A stretch of 64,000 nt of DNA from Larimichthys crocea (lineage: Eukaryota; Chordata; Actinopteri; Sciaenidae). A program made the position numbers and the translations under genes. Shown one piece after another: positions 54,101-64,000 of this stretch; within the stretch, counting starts at the first letter, position 1; each line of letters starts with the position of its first letter. The notes under the pieces are model-generated. The model searched no databases, was not told where the DNA came from, and worked only from the letters and a program-made list of their open reading frames with translations. The stretch lies in contig NC_040016.1 of assembly GCF_000972845.2 (NCBI RefSeq), positions 5,538,701-5,602,700 of the forward strand. The letters run 5' to 3'.

Positions 54101-55522
54101 ATGGTGATTAGCAGTTTTGCCAGTGTTTGTATGTGTGTGTGTGTGATGTGACAGAGAAGGGTGCTGGTACTTGGAGAGATTTTAAAGTGCCAAAATTGGC
54201 TGCTCAGATGCCCCAGCTTTGACCCCTCTCCAACGAGCCAACAAGCAGATGGCATTCAAGTAGTCAGACGGCGAGTGGATGGAGCGGAGGTTGAAGGCGT
54301 GGTCGGTACCAATGAAGTGGCAGGTTACCTCATTTCTTCTTTCCAATCCTTTTAGGACAGGCGTGGAGGGCCGAGTTAAGTGATTTTTTTTGGGCGATTA
54401 AACTGTCTATTCACTGAGCCAGCTGAATTCCGCCCCCTGCTGCGCCACAGACACAATTATGGAAGTTGCGGATGTCACTTTTCTCCCACGGATCATCTCC
54501 TACCATCATCTTGAATATCCGCTCATCATCCGTTCATCATACTCCATCCGTTGCATCAGCCCAGAGTCGTAGACTTGTCATTTATTCCCCCATCCCGATG
54601 CCTCACTGATGTAAAAATGATTTTGTGTCCAGGTAAACGTTTCATGTTTGAGACACTGATCTCGTTGGGGAAATTAAGTCTCCCTGGATATTTTTCCTGG
54701 CTGCTGAAACACTTGAAAGGTCCAATCAGAAATAATGATCCCCAGTGCCGTATTGAGCACACATGATGGTGATTCTGTGCTATCTATCTGGCGTGGAGCA
54801 ATGCTTCCTCCCAGGTTGCCGGTTATTAACTGACAACACAGGGTGATGAGAAATGAAATATAGCCGTAGCTTCCACACTGGATCTAGGTCAGGCTAGATC
54901 TAGACGAGGTAGAACGTTCTGGTACAAGATGGGCTGTGGCAAGGCCCAGAGAACATGGGATTTTATTTCTTTAAATTTCCCCTGCTCAGTAAACCACTCG
55001 CAGCCTGAAGCCAGATGGGACAGAGCCAGTGTATTCTGCAGAGAAAAAGCAGGTGTCTACTGTATTACTCTGAAATAACACACTCCCATCCCTCTCGCTC
55101 ACAATTACACCCAATTTTGGTGAAATGAAGGGAGGAGGAGTTCATTAAAACAGCCAAGCTTTTCCAGATGTAATACCACAACTGATAGCATGACATTGTC
55201 TCAGCTGACCTTCTGGACATTGCTCAAATCAGCTATTGTTCTATTGAGGGCTATGTTCATTCCCCACAGTGTCAGTTAAAAACAGATATGCAGCTTTTCA
55301 TTCTCCCCAGAGAGTAGACATATACAGCACAGTATATCTATACTTCACTACTTCACCACCTGTATGTTTCTTTATTGTGCAACAAGACTAACAGCTTGAT
55401 TCCACCGGGCAAGGCTGTGTTGCATTCTAGACAATGCTTGTGATTCAAACAGATGCGCTGCAGTGAAGCATCCCAAAAGTGACGTCTATATATAATAATA
55501 TATAAGATAGATATATATATAT

Positions 55523-55560
<38 letters not shown>
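50001..55560. other. gene-free DNA, complex unique sequence
   Basis: No coding exon recognised. Stretches around 51160-51480 and 54000-54420 are compositionally balanced, with little repeat content, and could hold conserved non-coding elements. Simple repeats (CT)n(AC)n occur at 51067-51110. Confidence 0.4.

Positions 55561-55566
<6 letters not shown>
55498..55566 (+). repeat. (AT)n(AC)n compound microsatellite
   Basis: TA/GATA-rich tract passing into AC units at the left end of a Tc1/mariner element. Such TA-rich DNA provides many TA insertion targets. Confidence 0.9.
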
Positions 55567-55567
<1 letters not shown>

Positions 55568-56550
55568 CACCGGCCACTTTATTAGGCACACCTGTCCAAC
55601 TGCTCATTAACGCAAATTTCTAATCAGCCAATCACAGCAATTCATTGCATTTAGGCATGTAGACATGGTCAAGACGATCTGCTGCAGTTCAAACCGAGCA
55701 TCAGAATTAGAAAGAAAGGTGATTTAAGTGACTTTGAACGTGGCATGGTTGTTGATGCTAAACGGGCTGGCCTGAGTATTTCAGAAACTGCTGATCTACT
55801 GAGATTGTCACGCACAACCATCTCTAGGGTTTACAGAGATAGGTCAGAAAAAGAGAAAATATCTAGTGAGCGGCAGTTCTGTGGGCAAAAATTCCTTGTT
55901 GATGCCAGAGGTCAGAAGAGAATGGCCAGACTGGTTCTAGCTGATAGAAAGGCAACAGTAACTCAAATAACTACTTGTTACAACAGAAGAGCATCTCTGA
56001 ACGCACAAGACGTCGAACCTTGAGACAGATGGGCTACAGCAGCAGAAGACCACACCGAGTGCCACTCCTGTCAGCTAAGAACAGGAAACTGAGGCTACAA
56101 TTCGCACAGGCTCACCAAAATTGGACAATAGAAGATTAGAAACACGTTGCCTGGTTTGATGAGTCCCAATTTCTGCTGCAATATTCGGATGGTAGGGTCA
56201 GAATTTGGTGTCGACAACATGAAAGCATGGATCCATCCTGCCTTGTATCAACAGTTCAGGCTGCTGGTGGTGGTGTAATGGTGTGGGGGATATTTTCTTG
56301 GCACACCTTTGGCCCCTTAGTACCAACTGAGCATTGTTGCAACGCCACAGCCTACCTGAGTATTGTTGCTGACCATGTCCATCCCTTTATCACCACAGTG
56401 TACCCATCTTCTGATGGCTACTTCCCGCAGGATAACGCGCCATGTCATAAAGCTTGAATCATCTCAGATTGGTTTCTTGAACATGACAATGAGTTCACTG
56501 TACTCAAATGGCCTCCAAAGTCACCAGATCTCAATCCAATGGAGCACCAG
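55564..56550 (+). mobile_element. decayed Tc1/mariner transposon, 3'-truncated
   Basis: The left inverted-repeat end (cactcaccggccactttatt) is of a Tc1-like type widespread in fish. Inside, a helix-turn-helix region (GLSISETADLLRLSRTTISR, 55745-56023) is followed by remnants of the catalytic domain: FDESQF near 56155, QDNAPCHK near 56430 and SPDLNPMEH near 56525, the DDE/DDD region. A frameshift after 55990, a stop near 56137 (TAG) and another at 56455 (TGA) break the frame. The element stops just after the last catalytic motif, and no right inverted repeat is found, so it cannot move. Confidence 0.9.
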
Positions 56551-56854
56551 CATATAATTTTTTTTGATGAAAGTAGTGTCAAGCTGTACAGAGCAGATCA
56601 AACCGCATAGGTAGTCAGACTCAGGAATGCCAAAATAAAACTTAACCATGGTAGAAACACAACAATCACGGAAAAATGGCCAAATCAGCAAAGTCTGAGC
56701 AAGTTAACAAATCCGGACACACAATACACTCCGCTTCAGATATGAAAGCCGCACGTCACTGAACTGCATGCCCAGTGGAACCCGGATAGACACTACAGCC
56801 ATGCCAGAGGCTCTGTGATGATGTATTTAGTGCAATACTTCCATCAGCAAGCTA

Positions 56855-56995
56855 TGGCAATGCGAACCTGCTAATGTTTAGAAGGTATAATGTTTACCAC
56901 AGATTGTCACACACAGTCACCATCTTAGTTTAGCGTGTTTTTTTGTTTAACATTTGCTAATTATCACAAAACACAAAGTGTTGTCATTAGCCCTT
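56855..56995 (+). repeat. dispersed percomorph repeat F, copy 2
   Basis: Contains ctgctaatgtttagaaggta, taatgtttaccac, caccatcttagtttagcgtg and catttgctaattatcacaaa, the left part of the family at 19330-19540. Confidence 0.55.
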
Positions 56996-59900
56996 CAGCT
57001 GCTATCTCGGCTATCTCCATATCATGACAACAGAGACTGTCCTCACCAGAAAATGACAGCATTGGTCGTTCTTTCAAACACTTAAAATGACCTGTGCTGC
57101 CTTTCCTGACAAGTGACCTCTTGAGGTTATGGGAAGTGACTGTGACTCCCTCACATGAAAAGTGAGAGCCTAGTGAGAATGTCAAACGGTTGGTTGTACA
57201 GTACAAAGTGTTTTAACTCCCTTTGTGAAACTGTCCAACTGTTCATGTAGATTTTCTGTAATCTTTATCTTCTTGTGTGATAGTCTTTCAAGGGCTTCGT
57301 CTGACAGGATGTACAATTCTGATGAAGTAATACTGAATATCTAAAAGTTCAAAACTCACCACCTGTAATTTGTGTGTAATTACACAATGTCCTTTCCTGT
57401 GGACATGTCTTTAGTGGTAGCCATTGTTGTAGTAAGATCTGTAGTAACTAAGTCTTAGTATTAAAACCAAGACCACTACTGTGATTAGATTTAAAACAGT
57501 CCTGCTTCAAATGGAAACAAGAACTCAGCTTACTACTAGTTACATTTTTGTTACTGTCACCCTTACCCACTCCACTGAAAGTCAAAGTGGCTGCCCGGAA
57601 GGAGGTCTCAAATGTACTGAGACGGCTGGGAACATGTCAAAGTTTTACCGGCACTTAGAAAGGGATGCATAAAGAGAGGTAAGCTAAGTCTAAGTGAGGG
57701 TAGCAAAGCTAACTAGGTAGCCAATATTAGCAATCTGCCACTGTACTAAAACTAAAAATGTTTTCTCAAGTTATATAGATGTATTCCATACTGTACATGT
57801 ATTCATTTTTAGGTCACTTATTAGGTCTTTATATATAAGGATGTATGGCCCAGTTACAGTTGGTACAGGTATCATGGGTTGTATCCATCTGCCACATTCA
57901 GGTCTGGTTCATCACGTGAGTGAAGAGTGTGAGAGAAAGAGAGACTCATAGTCATTTTATCATAAAGTGAAACATTGCATGTGAATATATGAAACCTCTC
58001 CTGTTAAATATAAAATCATCATTGACACAATGTATTCTGATGAATGTATTCCGAGTTTTATCTATTTTGTATTATTATTGCAATTGCTTTTCACTCAGTG
58101 CATCAGGTCAGAGTGCATTCTCCTGCTTTGATTGGATGCATAGACAAACAGTTTGTTAAATGCAAAATACAGTTAAAAAAAAGAAAAAAAAAGTTTAAAT
58201 AGTTCCTTTAATGCAGAAGAAACAGTGGAACAGGAAACGTTGTGAAAGAGGACGTTTACATGCCCATATCGATAACATGTTCATAGCATAAGCAAACATT
58301 CTTTATACACCACAAAACAGAAAAACACTACCTGGAAAACAAATAAAAAATGTTCTTTCCTTTCTTCAGGTGTCACTTATATTTTATGTGTTTACACTAT
58401 AAAATGCCTGCAAACGCCCTCACAGAAAAACACTGTATCATCCAAGTTAGATTAACTAGGGTTCACCTCTCCGCCCCACAGGAAAGTTGTTATCTTTGTT
58501 CTGTCCTCTGTCTCCTTTCCTGTGCAACTTGTTTTTCTGTGTCTTTTCTTGTTCTTGACTGTGAGGCACTTAGGGAACTTTTTGTTCTATTATACAAATG
58601 AAGTCATCACTGTGTTATTATTCAAATCTACTGTCATAGTTCCCTGAAGATAACACAATAACTTGTGCAAATTGATGTATTTGGTTCAGTGTGTGATCCC
58701 ATGGCAGCAGAGATGCAGCTTCCCTGTATAATTAGGACAATATTGATTGATGCGCTATACACCTCAATCTCTGTAATCTGCTGTGATCTTGAGTTGCATA
58801 TGCTCCATCACAGTTTCCGACGATTGCAGAGCTGGGCGAATCCTGCGGCTGACTCCGCATCGGTTGACAGCATCCCTTCAGGTGGTCTGGACTTCATTAT
58901 AGACGGGGAGTCCATCTGCAAACAGCAAAAGTTCCCTCATATTGCACTCACACATGGCATGCGAGACTGGAGACTGAAACAGATGCACGGTAGAAACACT
59001 ATGTGGCTGCTCAAAGATTATCTCTGTCTACAAGATGCATGTAAATGTTGCAATTTTCTCTTTCTGTGATTCAGAGTTCACAGCTGAAATGGAGGCCGTT
59101 GGCCTTTTGAGCTTTTGGAAAAATATGAAACAGCTGCGAGTGTGTGACTGCCCGCTACTCTCTTGTTGTGGACCCAAATAGAGACTGCAATTAACCTAAG
59201 TGAAAAAAAATTCTCTTTACTTTAAATCATGTAAATGAGTGAGACCATGAAATAAAGGCTTGGAGATTTCCCTCATCACATCTGGCTGCGAGTAGCCAGC
59301 CAAGGGACGTCATGTCCCTTTCGGGGGGTTAGAGGTCAAGTTACTGAAGTGGAAATCAATGGTGGATTCCCAGGTGGCCCTAAGAGGACTAGAAAGGAAG
59401 GTACATTTCAAACAAATAAATAGCAGCATTTTCAAGGTGCCCTCCCTACTTCACAGCTGTGGATTGATCTCACTGGTTTAACCCAGAGGAGGAGGCAGAG
59501 AATGGGAGAAGCAAGGAGAGCCTCCCTCTGACTTGCTCTCTTTTATGTAAATGCTACTTTTTCACCTTGCTGCTGACATGCGTTGGTGCCAGCGAGGGGA
59601 CTGGGACTCTGTCCAGATTTACAGGTGCCTAGTCAAGGATAATCTACTTCACACGCAGCATAGGCTGGTGTACACTTTCATACGGTCTAACAAGTCAAGT
59701 TTCAAAAAAACAGCTTTTAAGTTAAATTAGCAAGACTAACTTTCTGATGTAAACTGAAAGGCAGCTGGGGCTGAAAATGTATTCACACGAGGCCTCAGTG
59801 GAAATATGTCCTGACCAGGGACAAAAAAATAAATAAATAAAATACCAATTGCGATGAGTTTCTCCAATAAATTGCATCAAGAGCAGTGATTTAATGCTAT

Positions 59901-62395
59901 AAACGTGGATAAACTATTTATGAACCTGAGGTAATCAGGATGTAAAATTCAATTGTTGCATAAAATACACCACAAATGCACTAATTTATGCTTTTTTGCC
60001 CTTTAAATACTTTTAAATGACTAATTAAAAAGTAGTAACTGTATTGAAATTCTCATAATGATGGTTTATGTCAGTTCAAAAAGAAGGCTAGATCCAGACC
60101 AAACTGAGTTTAGTTGGGTTTATCCCTCGCTACATCCCTGATTAAGAAGTGATGTGTTTGGCAGTGATCCCACCTGCCTTCCCTGCAACAAACCTTGCAT
60201 TTGCATCTGGGTGCCACTTTCTCTCAGATTGTTCCCGTGAGCTGATATGTGATGTGAGGTGTTATCTCCCTGGGGTACATGCATAGATCAGTTTAATACC
60301 AGTGCGCTGACCTGCGAGACCTCTCTTTAGAGTGACATCTCCTCTCCTGCTCGGCCTCAGACAGATAAATATCAGGGAGAACAAAGAACCTGCATCTCAT
60401 ATCCGCTCTGACACCAGTGGACGCAGCATGCTTGGGTCCTTCCAAATTGTTTTTTTGTGGTAATCCATGCCCTTGGCGGCAGCGAGCCCAGGCAGAGGGG
60501 GTTTGTGTGGATTGGTATGATTATGGCTATCGGTAGCCTTAAACACTGGCTCCAGCCAAGGTGAATGACAAGCCACACGCCTCATCCCCTGTCCGCATGA
60601 ATGACAACCCCCTACCCCCACCACCTCAGCGTTAACCATATTGCTGAAGTCATGACAAAAAGGTGGACGATGCAGAGACCTAGCATTAAGATGACACAGA
60701 TATTTCTTTGGTTGAGGAAGAGTAAGTTTTACTCTGTGGACTGTGTTATTCTGTGATTTTACTTTTACTGTTGGACTATTTAGCTAGCAAGCAGTTAACA
60801 TTTAAAGATATTTTCACTTTCCCAATGAAAGAAAAACTAGTGAGACTTGTTCAACAGGTGGGGAGAGAGATGAAAAAAAAAAACTGACATACAATGGATA
60901 CCAAACTGGACAGGACTACAGGTCTGTCCTGGGGCTTTCTGAGCAGAAGACATTCCAATACATTATATAGTTTCTGTTTCTGTTCATATGGGTTAAACAT
61001 TTTATATTTTGGACAGAGGTAGGTTAGCTGTTTGCCCCTGCAGTCTTTATTCCAGCAAAATAGCAAGGCTACAGCTCCCTACTGAAAAGACATTAGACTG
61101 ATATTGTTGGGAAAGAATTCAAGTAATTCCCAAATAGTAAGAGTTTGTCTTCTTTAATGACAGCTGACCTATATTTATTTCACTTTAGTCAGTAGCAGGT
61201 TAAAGGTGAAATTCTTAATAACTTTTGTTGGATCAGATTCCTTGAATTCATTTGCTCTGTCACTGGTCTGTATTTTATTATAGCAAAGGGGACAGGTTCA
61301 GGTCAGCATATTGGAACAATATCGGACTATTATTGGAACTTGGATATCACAGATGTCATCTGTTGGAGCTCTCTGACCACAGCTGGTACAGCTGATAACC
61401 TTTTTTTATTTTTTGTAATTATGTTTCTGCCAGGTGTCCGACCAGAGGAATTAATCTAGCGTGACAAGAGTAAGAATTTTCTTCAGCCTGAAGGATCAAA
61501 TGTAAACCTAACATGATGACCCCTTGGTTTGTAGACAACTGAGTTTGCCATTATGAACGCTCGAAATTTAGAAACCAACCACATGACCATGAATAAAGTA
61601 TACCCTGCTATATCATCTATTTTACTCTAAATGGGACCATAGATTACCAAATGGACATTATGCTGTATGAAAGAAGACTTGAATCTAGAGATTAAGGTCA
61701 TAAATCAAGCTGAAGTAGTAGGGAGCAAGGTTCAAGGCTTCACTTTTCAGATCAATGTGTGTCAATGTGTAAAACCATGTCAATGTTCAGCATGACAATA
61801 GATTAAACATTTGATAATTAAAAGTTTCTGGTTTATATGTATTTCTAAACTGAACAAGAGCTGAACATGAGAAGTGATGGATAAAATGGTTGAGTACTGA
61901 ATGTTGGAAACAGCCTTCAAAAAAACAGTGTAAGATTATCAATGGACACCCATTGTCTCAAGAGGTTAAAAAAAAAGATTATTAAGCAGCCTTTTAGAGG
62001 CTGAAAAACTACATTAAATTTGACACTCAGAATTAAATGAGCTCTGAAATTTGATGCAACAACAGCAATACCGCAGCAGACTAGGCGTGTGACAGACATG
62101 CACAGCAGAGGGTTATGAGTCTCAGCAGGGCTGTTTAGACAAGTGTAATGTCCCATTAGAAGAGGCTTCAGTTACATTATACTCCAACAGATGAAGCAAC
62201 AACACACCTCAAACCTTATTTACTGTATGTTAGTGTTGTCTTTGTACAAGCATTTGGACGCTTATAGAGCTCCCTGTATTTCCTTTCCACAACCTTGAGA
62301 TTTATGTCCTTTTTCTTTGTACACAGAATCTTTCTTGACTTTGAAAAGGATGCAGAATGGTGGGTATAGGTTTATCTGTCACAGATACACTTTAC
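56996..62395. other. gene-free DNA
   Basis: No gene recognised. The 134-codon ORF at 58665-59069 has no family features. Balanced, low-repeat stretches at 59280-59700 and 60130-60650 could be conserved non-coding DNA. Includes one repeat-C copy. Confidence 0.4.
61590..61745 (+). repeat. dispersed percomorph repeat C, copy 2
   Basis: Contains aaagtataccctgctatatc, ttactctaaatgggaccata and agaagacttgaatctagaga, matching the copy at 39045-39300. Confidence 0.6.
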
Positions 62396-62932
62396 TGGGG
62401 ACTCACACAGGGGACGTAAACACCGCGGAACGGCTGTGCCGCGGTTTAGCTGCGTCCTCTGCCCGGCGTCAACTCACACCAGGCGTGTGTTGGCAGCGTA
62501 ACAGCAGTGTAGCGAGCTGGCTGTATTCACGCGAGATCACGCGAGAATCCTGGACGTACGTGAGAACCCGTGATAAACTGTGTATAAAGAAAACAGCTGA
62601 CTTTGCTTCTCCGACGTAGAAGAGATTATAAAAAGGATCTGTTGTGTCATAAATTATTGTGTGTTGTTCCACTTCAACAATCAATAGTCTCTCATCGTCC
62701 ATGTTGAGACCCTTTGATTGATTGACTGCTCATCTCGTGCTACCGGTCATGACGTAACGTTGATGAGAAGTTGTAATAAGCTACATGAACTGCGTATTGT
62801 GTTTTATTTTGAAAGGGGGTGGAAGTTTATTACGTTGATTCTGTGTCAGATTGTCTGTTGCAATCTGCTCTGTTGAGATTCAGCCGTTCCATGGCGCTTA
62901 CGTCCCCAGTGTGAGTGGGCCTTTAGTCCATA
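62396..62932. mobile_element. non-autonomous DNA transposon with hAT-like inverted ends
   Basis: The left end, ggggactcacacaggggacg followed by taaacaccgcggaacggctg, is mirrored at the right by cagccgttccatggcgctta followed by cgtccccagtgtgagtgggc, an inverted repeat of about 40 bases at roughly 80% identity. The ~540-bp element is richer in CpG than its surroundings, contains internal ATCACGCGAGAATCC-type motifs and has no transposase frame. The short ORFs on both strands here are not genes. Confidence 0.7.
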
Positions 62933-64000
62933 GTTAACTACCTCAACAGCTACTGCTTTGGTCTTTTAGGGAATATTCATGTTTCCCAGAAGATGTAATT
63001 AATGATTTCACTGACCCTGTGACCTTTCCTCTGACATCACTGCAGGGCTAAAATTTCTACTTGTACACAATAAGTATTCAAATCTAATGGATAAATTGCC
63101 CATGAAATGTACTGAGGCCATTTCTGCCCCCACAGAGGATAAATGTTTTCTATTTTGGAAACAGCATGAGCTACCCCCGTACTACCTGTCCTTATGTGTC
63201 ATCCTAACTGTGTGTTAACACATACAGATGTGGCGAGTTCCCTTGAGTCTCTAATGGGTCCGCAACTTTGGTACATGTTTGCAGTGAGCACAGTTATGTA
63301 CTGGGCACACACCCTTATTTTCAGACAAGAACGTAGATGAAATTAGACGATTGGTTTTGTCAAAACCCAGATATAGGTTCAATTAAGTCTTTTTTAAGTC
63401 AAGAATATGCTACATAGTTCATTTATTTCCCTTTTGGCTGTTTTTACAACGATTTTGTAAAGATTTGACACTGTCTCTACATTGACCTCAAGACATATGC
63501 TTGATCCTGTTTAACCCCATATGTGGTATGCTAGAGTAGGAATCTACTGGCACAGAATGTTGGCAGCCGACATGAATCGTGAAGAATTGTCCAAATTTCA
63601 CATAATTTCTCAGGATACCTGGGCAGCAGCTCACTCTATACTGTTATACTGGTAAACAAGTTCATTCCAGACTGGGGTAATCTGTTTCCATGCATGGCTA
63701 TTCTTGTTCAAACCTTGGTAGCTCATGCAGTGACTATGTGCTTCAGTTTTGTGAGAGAATCAGTACGAGTGGGAACTGGTTGTAGCTCCTCAGAGAATAT
63801 TTGCATGAAGGTGAACCTTTCTCAGCTTCCCCATCTCGTGGGCACCATACACCACTGACTCACCACAATCGCGAGTAGTGGCTCACTCTTCTTACAAAGG
63901 TTCATCAACAATAAATGTTGTCACGTCTCCAGTTTTTGAGTTTGTACTGTCTGTATAGCGCATTATTTCAAAAGATCAACTTTGCACACCAATTCATCTC
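62933..64000. other. gene-free DNA at the right edge
   Basis: No exon, RNA gene or clear repeat is recognised. Confidence 0.45.

Noticed and set aside
58665..59069. 134-codon ORF as a gene
   Set aside because: No domain, signal peptide, splice or promoter context. The composition looks like random frame in balanced DNA.
62317..62619. 100-codon ORF
   Set aside because: It lies across the end and interior of a non-autonomous DNA transposon.

Overview
This window is vertebrate nuclear DNA, most likely from a percomorph (spiny-rayed) teleost fish. The genes are split into small exons with GT-AG introns. The protein sequences are clearly fish orthologues of vertebrate genes. The intergenic DNA carries dinucleotide microsatellites and degenerate dispersed repeats that I recognise from percomorph genomes, including a tRNA-derived SINE, several short unnamed repeat families and a decayed Tc1/mariner copy. 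Species cannot be fixed from the sequence.

Layout. (1) 106-183 may be the last coding exon of an unidentified + strand gene entering from the left edge. (2) 1965-12240 (+) is a complete 15-exon p3h1 (leprecan, prolyl 3-hydroxylase 1), predicted 844 aa. It has a signal peptide, four CxxxC motifs, the Fe/2-oxoglutarate dioxygenase site and a KQEL ER-retrieval end, preceded by an unusual Lys/Ala-rich tail. (3) 26276-33902 (+) is a complete four-exon cldn19 (claudin-19), 209 aa, ending in a PDZ ligand. Its 3' untranslated or alternative 3' region probably runs to a poly(A) signal at 38371. (4) 41507-44634 (-), convergent with cldn19, is a five-exon claudin most like claudin-16, assembled here exon by exon from short ORFs. 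It carries an in-frame stop in exon 1, and its exon 2 donor reads GA instead of GT. It therefore looks like a freshly broken gene, a null allele or an assembly error. (5) 44.7-64 kb shows no recognisable gene, only microsatellites, retroelement tails, a truncated Tc1/mariner transposon (55564-56550) and a ~540-bp element with hAT-like terminal inverted repeats (62396-62932).

How the parts relate. P3H1 acts in the ER on procollagen and is functionally unrelated to the claudins, so the link is positional. P3H1-CLDN19 adjacency is conserved in human (1p34). Human 3q28 carries the paralogous set P3H2, CLDN1 and CLDN16. A claudin-16-like gene beside cldn19 here suggests that the ancestral block held a prolyl 3-hydroxylase, a CLDN1/19-type and a CLDN16-type claudin before the early vertebrate genome duplications. 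The decaying copy here would then be the 1p34-side sister of CLDN16. In mammals claudin-16 and claudin-19 proteins pair in the renal thick ascending limb to form a cation-selective tight junction, which makes their genomic adjacency here notable.
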